Of a DNA stretch of 64,000 nt, positions 27,175 to 35,303 are shown piece by piece. The first letter of the stretch is position 1; each line of letters starts with the position of its first letter. The notes beneath the pieces were generated by a model. It did not search any database, was not told the DNA's origin, and saw only the letters and a list, made by a program, of their open reading frames with translations. The stretch is from a bacterium (GTDB taxonomy: Bacteria > Zhuqueibacterota > QNDG01 > JAGLOF01). Location: assembly GCA_016934955.1 (NCBI GenBank), contig JAFGRY010000028.1, positions 25,663 to 89,662 on the forward strand, written 5' to 3'. Position numbers and translations under genes: made by a program.

Positions 27175-28206
27175 ATGAAATCAGGGATCATCGGCCTGGC
27201 GCTGTCAGGCAAGTCCACCATTTTCGAGGCGCTCAGCGGCAGCCCGGCCCGGCCCGAGCTGAAGGCCGAAAACCGCAGGACCACCGTGACGGTTCCGGAC
27301 GAGCGGATCGACCGGCTCAGCGCCATGTACAAGCCGCGGAAAACCATCTACGCAACCATCGAATTCATGCTGCCGGGGAGGACGGGATCTACCGAACACA
27401 CGGCTGATTCTCCGGTCTGGAACGCGGTGCGGGACTGCGACGCGCTCATTCATGTCATCCGCAACTTCCCCCTGCCCGGCATGGACGCCCCCGATGTCGC
27501 TGCGGATTTCCAGAAAATGGAGCAGGAGCTGATCTTCGCCGACCTGGTGGTGGTGGAAAAACGGCTGGAAAAAATCGCGGCCGAGCACCAGCGCAACCGT
27601 CCGGTGGACAAGGAGGAGGAAAAACTTCTCGAGCAGTGCCGGGAGCTGCTGGAACAGGAGACGCCCCTGCGGCGCCGTCCCGAGATCGCGGGCGCGCCCC
27701 AGCTGCGAGGCTACGCGTTTCTTTCCGGCCGTCCCATGCTGGTGGTCTTCAACAATCCCGAAAGCAACAATGAACTTCCCGATGCTCCTGCGCTTCTGGC
27801 CGCGGAGAAGTGCCTGGTCATTCGCGGCGGCCTGGAGCACGAGATCGCCCAGATGTCGGGCGAGGACGAGGCGGCGTTCCGGGAAGAGTACGGGATCAGC
27901 GAGACCGCGGTGGCCCGGCTCATCAGGGAGACCTACGACCTGCTGGGCCTGCGGTCGTTCTTTACCGTGGGCGAAGACGAGGTGCGCGCCTGGACCATCA
28001 CCCGGGGAACCGTGGCCGTGGACGCCGCGGAAAAGATCCACAGCGACATCAAGCAGGGCTTCATCCGCGCCGAAACCGTCAGCTACGATCACCTCATGGA
28101 GGCGGGGAGCCACGCCGGCGCCCGCAAGCAGGGCACCGTGCGCCTCGAAGGCAAAACCTATGAAGTGCAGGACGGGGATATCATCGATTTCAGATTCAAC
28201 GTCTGA
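27175..28206 (+). CDS. YchF/OLA1-like P-loop protein with DUF933 (TGS-like) domain, degenerate G motifs
   Basis: The product is 343 residues. The P-loop reads IGLALSGKST, unlike the usual GLPNVGKST. The G3 segment DxAGLV and switch regions of YchF are missing: the place is taken by EFMLPGRTGSTEHTADS. The middle contains DLVVVEKRLEKIAAEHQRNR, matching the YchF coiled-coil hairpin, and the C-terminus (RSFFTVGEDEVRAWTITRGT, HSDIKQGFIRAETVSYDH, DGDIIDFRFNV) is a clear DUF933/TGS domain. YchF is a ribosome-associated ATPase; whether this variant binds nucleotide is unclear. It lies 21 bases after the dipeptidase gene. Confidence 0.8.
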   Translation: MKSGIIGLALSGKSTIFEALSGSPARPELKAENRRTTVTVPDERIDRLSAMYKPRKTIYATIEFMLPGRTGSTEHTADSPVWNAVRDCDALIHVIRNFPLPGMDAPDVAADFQKMEQELIFADLVVVEKRLEKIAAEHQRNRPVDKEEEKLLEQCRELLEQETPLRRRPEIAGAPQLRGYAFLSGRPMLVVFNNPESNNELPDAPALLAAEKCLVIRGGLEHEIAQMSGEDEAAFREEYGISETAVARLIRETYDLLGLRSFFTVGEDEVRAWTITRGTVAVDAAEKIHSDIKQGFIRAETVSYDHLMEAGSHAGARKQGTVRLEGKTYEVQDGDIIDFRFNV

Positions 28207-28337
28207 GATGAGAGGTCGATCGTCGAGACCGGCCCCTCCGCCCCGCCCCAAGTTTCCAACGAAAATGACGAAAGAAACGAAAAAGCAAAAGGGCGGGACA
28301 ACCTTGTGACAAGTCCGACGTGGCAAAGCTGGTGCAC

Positions 28338-28379
28338 TTGGACATTGGACATTGGATATTGGATATTAATTATTGTTTA
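28338..28379 (+). repeat. Heptanucleotide tandem repeat (TTGGACA type)
   Basis: Units run TTGGACA, TTGGACA, TTGGATA, TTGGATA, TTAATTA, TTGTTTA with a strict 7-base period, the last ones degenerate. A seventh, TTTAACC, may follow to 28386. Confidence 0.85.
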
Positions 28380-28384
28380 TTTAA

Positions 28385-28416
28385 CCCATCAACTCATGAA
28401 CCCATCAACTCATGAA
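28385..28416 (+). repeat. Two perfect 16-base tandem copies
   Basis: CCCATCAACTCATGAA is present at 28385-28400 and again at 28401-28416, followed by a partial CCATC. Confidence 0.85.
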
Positions 28417-28500
28417 CCATCCTGTCGCTCTCATCGCTCTATTGCTCTTTTCGTTCCTTTCGCGCTTTTCGTTGGCCTATTGGGGGGGGTCATGTTTTCA

Positions 28501-28518
28501 GGCGCACAGCCGTGCGCC
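28501..28518. repeat. Short palindromic hairpin, REP-like
   Basis: GGCGCAC (28501-28507) and GTGCGCC (28512-28518) form a perfect 7-bp stem with an AGCC loop. Flanking CTACA and the G-run nearby resemble dispersed palindromes with the form GGGCGCACRGCCGTGCGCCC that I know from many environmental bacterial genomes. Confidence 0.5.
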
Positions 28519-28691
28519 GCTACAATTTCCTTTTAATTCCTCCCGTACTTTCGTATATTTCACCGCACCGACCAGTATCCGGAACCCGTACATGACCGCG
28601 ACACGTTCACACTGCGCAGGTGTTAAACTGCTCAAACTGATCACGGGAATCACCATGCTTCCCTGTCTTTCACTTGCCCTGAAAAAAAACG

Positions 28692-31136
28692 ATGCCTGAA
28701 ACATCCGGAAGAGAGTGGGCGGATGTGGTCTTTACCCAGCCGCCGGCGGGTAAATTCACGTACGCGGTCCCGGAAAGCTTCAGGGAGACCGTTCAGCCCG
28801 GTCACCGGGTCATGGTACGGCTGGGAAACCGAAAGATGGCCGGGTTCCTGGTCGAATTTGTGCCCGAGCCGGATCTTGAGAATGTGAGGGAGATCGAGGA
28901 TGTTCTCGACCCGGAGCCGCTGCTCTCGCCCGAGCTGCTGGATCTGACCCGCTGGATTGCATCCTACTACATGTCGACCTGGGGAGAGGCGGTACGGGCG
29001 GCACTGCCCCCCGGGGTCATGCGCCATGCCCGCCTCATGATCGAACCGCTTCCCGAATCTTCCCCTGCCGTCGAACTGGACGATACCGCGAGACGGATCC
29101 TTGCCTGCATACAGGAGCGGGGCGCTGTCTCGTTTCAGGCTCTGACCAGATCAGCGCCGCTCCCCGTTTCCCGGTTTCTCATCGCGACGCTGGAAAAAGC
29201 CGGACTGGTGCGCGTCAGCCATATTCTCGAGGAGCAGCAGGCCTCGGTGATGACCGAGAAGTGGATCGCCCTCGACGATTCGCTCAGCAAGGCGGAGCAG
29301 CGGGAACTGGTGAAAAACGCCCCAAGACAGGCGGCTGTCCTGGAGAGAGTGCGAAAAGCCGGAGAAGACCTGCGCCGCAGTGAACTGGAGGTTCCGCTGG
29401 CCCTGCTGCGGCAGCTGGAAAGCAAGGGACTCATCAACATCTATGAACAGGAGGTCGACCGCACACCCTACCGTGACCATGACGTGCCCGAGGCTGCACC
29501 GCTCACCCTCAGTGAAGATCAGCAGCGGGTTTTCGGCACCATCAGCGCCGGGCTGCAGAGTGGCCGATTCGGCGTCTATCTCATCCACGGCGTCACCGCC
29601 AGCGGCAAGACCCAGGTCTACATCGAGGCGGTCAGGGAAACGCTGAAACAGGGCAGGACCGCCCTAATTCTCATTCCGGAGATATCGCTCACCCCCCAGG
29701 CCGTGCAGCGCTACCGTTCCGCGTTCGGAGACCAGGTTGCCATTCTCCACAGCCGCATGTCCATGGGAGAACGGTTCGATTCCTGGCGCATGATCAAGGA
29801 GGGGCAGTACCGGATAGCCCTCGGTCCCCGCTCGGCGGTGTTCGCACCCCTGCCCGACCTGGGACTGATCGTCATCGACGAGGAACATGACGGGTCCTAT
29901 AAACAGTCCGATCCCGCTCCCCGCTATCACGCCCGCGATACCGCGGTCATGCGCGCCCATCTCAATAACGCTACCGTGATTCTCGGATCGGCCACACCCA
30001 GTCTCGAATCGTACCATAACGCCGTAAGCGGCAAATACACGCTCTGCGAGCTGCAGCGCCGCATCGACGAAACGGAAATGCCCCTGGTGACCCTGGTCGA
30101 TCTCAACGAAGAGGAGGAGATACCCTCCGGGCGCGTGCTCTCGGAAATCCTCATTCAGCGGATCGGCGAACGGCTCGATCAGGGCGAACAGGTTATGCTG
30201 CTGCAGAACCGTCGCGGCTACTCGACACTGCTGCAGTGCCGGGAGTGCGGCGCCGTGGCCAAATGCCGCGACTGTGATATCAGCCTCACCTTTCACCAGT
30301 ATGACAATGTGCTGAAATGTCACTACTGCGGTTACCGGCAGCGGGCGGACGGCCGCTGCCGCGAGTGCGGAGGGGAAACGATCAAATTTCAGGGTGCGGG
30401 CACCCAGCGGGTGCAGGAGGCGCTGAACACAATCTTCCCGGACGCCAGGATCCTGCGCATGGACCAGGACTCCACCGGCAGAAAAGGCGCCCATGACCGG
30501 ATTATCCGCGCCTTTGAAGCGGGCAAGGCCGACATTCTTCTGGGCACCCAGATGATCGCCAAGGGACACGATTTTTCCGCGGTCAATCTCGTCGGCATCA
30601 TTTCTGCGGACACCGGTATTCACTTTCCCGATTTCAGAGCCGGAGAACGAACGTTCCAGCTGCTCACCCAGACAGCGGGAAGAGCCGGACGCAGGGACCG
30701 CCGGGGAGAGGTGGTTATCCAGACCCGGGTGATCGACCATCCGGTCATCACGCTTGCCAGGACCCACGATTTCATCGCCTTCTACAAGCGGGAAATGGCG
30801 CAGCGGCGGGAGCTGGTTTACCCTCCCTGGGGACGAATGGCCCTGATCCGGCTCAAGGGCGGTAATGAAGCCGCGGTGCAGAAGGCGGCTGCGACGCTTC
30901 GGGAACGTTTGCCCGGTGCTCCGGGGATGACGATTCTCGGACCCGTTCCCTGTCCCATCGCCCGCATCAAACAGCTGTTCCGCTACCAGATCATTCTCAG
31001 AATCGCCAGGGAAGCCGACCCTGCCGGAAATCTGCTGCGCAAGGTCATCAGCAGAGGTATGGCGGATGTCCGGGTGCGCTCTTTGCCGCCGGGAGTGAGG
31101 ATCGCGGTGGATATCGACCCGACCGACACGCTCTGA
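28692..31136 (+). CDS. priA: Primosomal protein N' (replication restart helicase)
   Basis: PriA reloads the replisome at repaired forks. The 814-residue product has an N-terminal 3'-DNA-binding region, Walker A GVTASGKTQVYIEAV near residue 300, the DEEHD box (VIDEEHDGSYKQ), and helicase motifs such as LGSATPSLES and GTQMIAKGHDF. Eight zinc cysteines occur as CRECGAVAKCRDC then CHYCGYRQRADGRCREC. The C-terminus has the usual HPVITLARTHDFIAFYKRE and ILGPVPCPIARIKQLFRYQI. It is complete and typical. The repeats in front of it leave the promoter unclear. Confidence 0.96.
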   Translation: MPETSGREWADVVFTQPPAGKFTYAVPESFRETVQPGHRVMVRLGNRKMAGFLVEFVPEPDLENVREIEDVLDPEPLLSPELLDLTRWIASYYMSTWGEAVRAALPPGVMRHARLMIEPLPESSPAVELDDTARRILACIQERGAVSFQALTRSAPLPVSRFLIATLEKAGLVRVSHILEEQQASVMTEKWIALDDSLSKAEQRELVKNAPRQAAVLERVRKAGEDLRRSELEVPLALLRQLESKGLINIYEQEVDRTPYRDHDVPEAAPLTLSEDQQRVFGTISAGLQSGRFGVYLIHGVTASGKTQVYIEAVRETLKQGRTALILIPEISLTPQAVQRYRSAFGDQVAILHSRMSMGERFDSWRMIKEGQYRIALGPRSAVFAPLPDLGLIVIDEEHDGSYKQSDPAPRYHARDTAVMRAHLNNATVILGSATPSLESYHNAVSGKYTLCELQRRIDETEMPLVTLVDLNEEEEIPSGRVLSEILIQRIGERLDQGEQVMLLQNRRGYSTLLQCRECGAVAKCRDCDISLTFHQYDNVLKCHYCGYRQRADGRCRECGGETIKFQGAGTQRVQEALNTIFPDARILRMDQDSTGRKGAHDRIIRAFEAGKADILLGTQMIAKGHDFSAVNLVGIISADTGIHFPDFRAGERTFQLLTQTAGRAGRRDRRGEVVIQTRVIDHPVITLARTHDFIAFYKREMAQRRELVYPPWGRMALIRLKGGNEAAVQKAAATLRERLPGAPGMTILGPVPCPIARIKQLFRYQIILRIAREADPAGNLLRKVISRGMADVRVRSLPPGVRIAVDIDPTDTL

Positions 31137-31206
31137 CCGGGCGGTTCGGAAACAGCCGGTGACGCCGGTTATCGGCCAGCCCGATTACTATCTGCAGCAT
31201 GAACCG

Positions 31207-31239
31207 TGCGTTTTGCAGCCGTAAGTCCTGCAAAATGCA
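31207..31239. repeat. Inverted repeat downstream of priA
   Basis: TGCGTTTTGCAG (31207-31218) pairs with CTGCAAAATGCA (31228-31239), 11 of 12 positions, with a 9-base loop. No T-run follows, so it is either a weak terminator or an operator for the roadblock/MglA operon. Confidence 0.5.
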
Positions 31240-31405
31240 TGATAATTAACGATTTTACGCCTGGTGGTGCTCATGGCGCATTTTTTGCAAAAACGTCATA
31301 TGTTCCGTCTGTCTGGTCGGGTACCAACCATACACCGCCGGCGGGCAGGCGCCGGAACAGAAATGTACCCCTGTTGATCCTGAACCAGTAAGGAAATCAG
31401 TCATT

Positions 31406-31924
31406 ATGCATTCAAGCGAATACCAGCGTGACACGGTCGAACCGATTCTTTCCAGGGAGCAGTTCGTAAGCATTTCAGACACACTCGCGGCCCTTGCCGG
31501 AAAACTGCGGATAGAAGCGATGCTGCTGGTCAACAGCAGCGGGCGCATCATCGCAAGTAATATCAAGACCGGCTGGCGGGGCGACATGACCCTCCTCGCC
31601 ACCCTGGCCGCCTCCAGTTTCTCGGCGGCCAATGAAATGGGTCGTGTGCTCGGTGAACGGGAGCATTTTAAAATGATTCTGCATGAGGGGGCCAACCGGA
31701 ATATTTTCGTTTCCACGGTGAATTCCCACTACTTTCTGATCGTTGTCTTCGAAAAGGGGGTCGCCCTGGGCATGGTGAGACTGCTGACCAAGAAAACGAT
31801 TCAGGAACTCGTCCCCATACTCAAGCTGAAAACAGGAGAAAAATATCCTGAAAACATTTTCGACGGAAGATTCACCTCACAGCTCGATGACGAGCTGGAC
31901 CGCTCCCTCACGGAATTTTCATGA
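31406..31924 (+). CDS. Roadblock/LC7-like protein, upstream of MglA-like GTPase
   Basis: The 172-residue product has a roadblock-like core: AMLLVNSSGRIIASNIKTG, then LLATLAASSFSAANEMGRVLG and HEGANRNIFVSTVNSHYFLIV, which follow the beta-beta-alpha-beta pattern of MglB. A helical C-terminal tail of about 50 residues follows. Roadblock proteins are GTPase-activating or scaffold partners of MglA-like GTPases, and the GTPase gene begins 26 bases downstream. Start ATG at 31406 follows AAGGAAATCAGTC. Confidence 0.85.
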   Translation: MHSSEYQRDTVEPILSREQFVSISDTLAALAGKLRIEAMLLVNSSGRIIASNIKTGWRGDMTLLATLAASSFSAANEMGRVLGEREHFKMILHEGANRNIFVSTVNSHYFLIVVFEKGVALGMVRLLTKKTIQELVPILKLKTGEKYPENIFDGRFTSQLDDELDRSLTEFS

Positions 31925-31949
31925 TTGACGTTGTTATAAGGATCTGATC

Positions 31950-32558
31950 ATGTTTATCAATTGGATGCTGCAGGAAATTCACCTGAAACTTGTCTATTAC
32001 GGTCCCGGTCTCAGCGGCAAGACCGAGAATATGAACTACATATATTCCCACATCGACCCCGCGCTGAAAGGTGATCTCATCAGTCTCAAGACAAAAGAGG
32101 ATCGCACCATCTTCTTCGATTTTCTTCAGCTGGAGGTGGGGGCAATTGACGGCAAGAAACCGAAATTCAATCTCTACACGGTCCCCGGGCAGGTCAATTA
32201 CAGCCTCTCCCGTAAAATCGTTCTCAATGGCGTCGACGGCATCATATTCGTTGCCGATTCCCAGAAAGAGATGATGAACGCAAATCTCGATACGCTCCTC
32301 GACCTCGAAAAGCATCTCATCGCCGACGGCAAGACCCTCGAAGACTTTCCCTGGGTGCTGCAGTACAACAAGCGGGATCTGCCGAACATCGTCAGCATCG
32401 ACGAGATGAATGAAAAACTCAATCTCTTCGGCGTCCCTCATTTCCCGGCCAGCGCCGTCACCGGCCAGGGGGTCTTCCCCGCCCTGAAGGAATTGATCAA
32501 ACAGGTCGTGATCAAGACAAAACAGCAGATGACGGTGCAGCAGGAGAAGCGGGCCTGA
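31950..32558 (+). CDS. MglA-like small Ras-family GTPase
   Basis: This is a 202-residue cytoplasmic GTPase. The P-loop is GPGLSGKT at residues 18-25, the G3 box reads TVPGQVNY as in MglA, and the G4 box is NKRD. ASAVTGQGVFPAL fits the G5 region. In Myxococcus, MglA sets cell polarity and motility; in non-motile bacteria related genes have unknown roles. It is sandwiched between two roadblock-like genes, overlapping the second by one base (TGATG). The N-terminus FINWMLQEIHLKLVYYGPG is typical of the gliding-associated group. Confidence 0.93.
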   Translation: MFINWMLQEIHLKLVYYGPGLSGKTENMNYIYSHIDPALKGDLISLKTKEDRTIFFDFLQLEVGAIDGKKPKFNLYTVPGQVNYSLSRKIVLNGVDGIIFVADSQKEMMNANLDTLLDLEKHLIADGKTLEDFPWVLQYNKRDLPNIVSIDEMNEKLNLFGVPHFPASAVTGQGVFPALKELIKQVVIKTKQQMTVQQEKRA

Positions 32559-32938
32559 TGACTGCGTCACCCCATCTACCGGTACAGGCCGCCATAGAAC
32601 GGTCCATGCGCGAATTCGGCATCAGGGAGCGACGATGGGAGAGTATCGTCCTCTTCTCGACGGACGGTCTCGTCATGGCCTCGAGCGGTGAATCGGCACC
32701 GTACCCCCCGGACACGCTTCTGGAGTTCTCGATCTCGCTGCTTGAAACGGTCAGGCTCCTCGACACGAAAAGACCCTTCGATGAGATAATCATCTCGGCC
32801 GCCGGCAACAGGCGGCTGGTATTCAGATACTTCGAGGCCTGGGGCGAGCCCATGATTCTGGCCGCTGTCGTGACCGGAAGAAAGGGTTTCAAACGTGCCC
32901 TGACCAGACTGGTCAAGCATATCGCCAGCATCGATTGA
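32558..32938 (+). CDS. Small roadblock-like protein, possible second GTPase partner
   Basis: The product is 126 residues. ESIVLFSTDGLVMASSGES resembles the first beta hairpin of a roadblock domain, followed by a helix (DTLLEFSISLLETVRLLDTK) and strands (EIIISAAGNRRLVFRYFEA, EPMILAAVVTGRKGF). The match is by fold pattern and by position: the gene overlaps the GTPase gene by one base. No other function is suggested by motifs. If correct, the GTPase has two different roadblock partners. Confidence 0.6.
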   Translation: MTASPHLPVQAAIERSMREFGIRERRWESIVLFSTDGLVMASSGESAPYPPDTLLEFSISLLETVRLLDTKRPFDEIIISAAGNRRLVFRYFEAWGEPMILAAVVTGRKGFKRALTRLVKHIASID

Positions 32939-32966
32939 AGGGTGCTGCCGTATCCCCCCCGCACCT

Positions 32967-34268
32967 ATGACTGCCTCAGGCCACAAGAAAATCACCGGCG
33001 CCTGGTGCATGTATGACTGGGCCGACTCGGCCTTTGCCACGTCACTGATGGCCGCGGTACTGCCGATCTATTTCCGAAACATTGCCTGTGTCACCGAAAC
33101 AGGGGCCACCAATCCCCTGGCCTCATCGCTCTGGGGGTACACGGCCGCGGCAGCGATGACCGTGATCGCCGTTCTCTCGCTTGTGCTCGGCACCGCCGCC
33201 GACTACGGGTCCTCCCGCAAACGATTCCTTACCCTGTTCATCAGTATAGGCACCGTCGCCACTGCAGCCCTCAGCCTCACGGGCGGCGGCGACTGGGTAG
33301 CGGTCTCCCTTATCTTCATTATCGCCAACACCGGCTATGCCTGCGGCGAACTGTTTTACAACTCGCTGCTGCCCCACATAGCCGCTCCCGGACAGATGGA
33401 CAGGATATCGAGCCGCGGATATGCCTGGGGATATATCGGCGGAGGCATTCTTCTGGCGGTGAACATCTGGATGATCTACGCTCTGCCGCAGACGGTTCTC
33501 TTTCCGGGGGGTGACCCTCTGCCCCTGCTTGCCATGCGGCTCACGTTTCTCAGCGTGGCCGTCTGGTGGTTTCTTTTTTCTCTGCCGGTGCAGCTGCTGG
33601 TTCCCGAACCGCCGGGTCCGAAGCGGACCATCACCTGGCGCAAACTGGTGCCCCTTGCCTTCCGCCGGCTGAAACGAACGTTCAGCGAGATCCGCGTCTA
33701 CCGCCAGCTGTTTCTCTTCCTGGTGGCCTTCTGGTTCTATAACGACGGAATCGGAACGATTATCAAAATGGCGACCATATTCGGAGATGAAATCGGCATT
33801 TCCACCCTGGATCTGATCGGAGCCCTGGCCCTGACCCAGGTCATCGGTATTCCCTGCTCCCTGGCTTTCGGGAGGCTCGCCGGCCGCTTCACCACCAAAT
33901 CCGTCATTCTCTCCGGATTGTTCGTCTATCTGCTCATCAGCATCTGCGCCGTGTTTATGCAGCGGGCACTTCACTTCTGGCTGCTGGCCGGTACGGTCGG
34001 CCTCGTTCAGGGCGGGACCCAGGCGCTCAGCCGTTCCCTGTTCGCCTCAATGGTTCCCGCCGCAAAATCGGCGGAGTTCTTCAGTTTCTACAACATCAGC
34101 GGCAAATTCGCCGGCATCGCCGGCCCCCTGCTCTTCGGTATTGCCGCCCACATCTCCGGATCGAGCAGAATGGGAATCGTCTCCCTGGTGATCTTTTTCA
34201 TCATCGGAGGCGTCCTGCTCCTGCGCGTGGATGTGGAGGAGGGCCGGGCCGCCGCCGCGCCGTCCTGA
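32967..34268 (+). CDS. MFS transporter, Atg22/UMF1-like
   Basis: The 433-residue protein has about 12 membrane helices. WCMYDWADSAFATSLMAAVLP at the N-terminus and YNDGIGTIIKMATIFGDEIG in the second half are the marker segments of the UMF1 group (Atg22-like), which in yeast vacuoles exports amino acids. VQGGTQALSRSLFASMVP is another. The substrate in bacteria is not known. It starts 28 bases after the roadblock-like gene, so it may share its transcript, but a functional link is not evident. Confidence 0.9.
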   Translation: MTASGHKKITGAWCMYDWADSAFATSLMAAVLPIYFRNIACVTETGATNPLASSLWGYTAAAAMTVIAVLSLVLGTAADYGSSRKRFLTLFISIGTVATAALSLTGGGDWVAVSLIFIIANTGYACGELFYNSLLPHIAAPGQMDRISSRGYAWGYIGGGILLAVNIWMIYALPQTVLFPGGDPLPLLAMRLTFLSVAVWWFLFSLPVQLLVPEPPGPKRTITWRKLVPLAFRRLKRTFSEIRVYRQLFLFLVAFWFYNDGIGTIIKMATIFGDEIGISTLDLIGALALTQVIGIPCSLAFGRLAGRFTTKSVILSGLFVYLLISICAVFMQRALHFWLLAGTVGLVQGGTQALSRSLFASMVPAAKSAEFFSFYNISGKFAGIAGPLLFGIAAHISGSSRMGIVSLVIFFIIGGVLLLRVDVEEGRAAAAPS

Positions 34269-34343
34269 TGTCCCCCGCCCGGTCGCCGCCAGACAACAAT
34301 CCTGTTGTTTTTCCCCGGGAAAACCCGTACCTTTTTCACTGTT

Positions 34344-35303
34344 ATGCCGAAACCGACCACCATCAGCATTCTCGACTGCACCCTCAGGGATGGAGGCCTC
34401 GCCGGAGGATCGCTCTTTACCCGGGAGGCCGCCGGGTGCCTGTATCGGGCCGTATGCGACGCCGGGCTGGAATACATCGAAATCGGCTATCGCAACTGTG
34501 ACGGCGGGCCTGCCAAAGACGGCCGTTCCTGGCTGCAATGCTGCACTGAAGACGATCTCGCGGCAATCACCGGGAACCGGTCCCCGGGCGGGACAAAAAT
34601 CGCGGTCATGCAGGACGCCCATAAAACCGCACCGGGCAGGCTGTCGCCCGCGGACCGGTCGGCCGTGGATCTTGTCAGGATTGCCGCCTATTGCGAAGAT
34701 ATCGACGCCGGTGTCCGTCTTGTCAACAGCGCCGCGGCCGCCGGCTATGAAACCAGCATCAATCTCATGGCAGTGTCCCGGGAAACCCCTGAATCGCTGG
34801 ACCGGGCCCTGCAAATCGTCTGCCGGGAAACGGATGTCGATATACTCTACCTCGTTGACAGCTACGGCGCCCTGCTTCCCGGGGATCTGAAACCGCTTGC
34901 CGCCGTCTTTTCCGCCTATACGGAAAACCGGCGGTTCGGCATGCATTTTCACAACAGCAGACAGACGGCATTCGCCAACACGATCGCCGGCATCGGCCTG
35001 GGCGCCGACATTGTCGACACCACGCTGCTCGGCATCGGCAGAGGAGCCGGCAACTGTCCGACGGAACTGCTGGTCGACTGCCTTGCCTCTCCCCGATATC
35101 GTCTTGAACCGCTGCTCACAGCCGCGGATACATGTATTCACCCCCTGAGAGAGATACTGCACTGGGGCTATCAGATTCCCTATATGCTGGCGGCCGGCCG
35201 GAACCTCCACCCCGGTGAGGCCATTCGCTGCCTGCAGCAAGGCTGCCGCGACACCGGGGCCTTTTACCGTTCGCTCGATACCACCGACAGGACCAGATCG
35301 TGA
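34344..35303 (+). CDS. DRE-TIM metallolyase (HMGL/aldolase-like)
   Basis: The 319-residue product starts at the ATG 34344. ISILDCTLRDGGLAGGS has the DCTLRDGG box of DRE-TIM enzymes, and MHFHNSRQTAFAN supplies the HxH metal pair, followed by DTTLLGIGRGAGNCPTELL. The closest form is the 4-hydroxy-2-oxovalerate aldolase group, which splits or forms C-C bonds next to a keto acid with a divalent metal. No aldehyde dehydrogenase or hydratase partner is nearby, so the true substrate is open. Its stop overlaps the start of the next MFS gene (GTGA), which suggests that carrier moves the substrate or product. Confidence 0.85.
   Translation: MPKPTTISILDCTLRDGGLAGGSLFTREAAGCLYRAVCDAGLEYIEIGYRNCDGGPAKDGRSWLQCCTEDDLAAITGNRSPGGTKIAVMQDAHKTAPGRLSPADRSAVDLVRIAAYCEDIDAGVRLVNSAAAAGYETSINLMAVSRETPESLDRALQIVCRETDVDILYLVDSYGALLPGDLKPLAAVFSAYTENRRFGMHFHNSRQTAFANTIAGIGLGADIVDTTLLGIGRGAGNCPTELLVDCLASPRYRLEPLLTAADTCIHPLREILHWGYQIPYMLAAGRNLHPGEAIRCLQQGCRDTGAFYRSLDTTDRTRS

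Larger units (their letters stand above)
28207..28691. other. Repeat-rich intergenic region between YchF-like gene and priA
   Basis: The 485-base gap holds CGAAA-rich motifs (28256-28290 and the inverted form near 28445-28475), heptanucleotide tandem units (28338-28379), a 16-base tandem duplication (28385-28416) and a hairpin (28501-28518). A 95-codon frame from 28412 exists but its sequence follows the repeats and has no family features, so I do not call it a gene. Confidence 0.6.

Noticed and set aside
28338..28416. CRISPR-like array
   Set aside because: Units are contiguous 7- and 16-base tandem repeats without unique spacers.
28412..28699. 95-codon frame before priA
   Set aside because: It runs through repeats and overlaps the priA start; no plausible domain, no Shine-Dalgarno.
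31207..31239. Terminator after priA
   Set aside because: The stem is good but has no T run; kept only as an inverted repeat.
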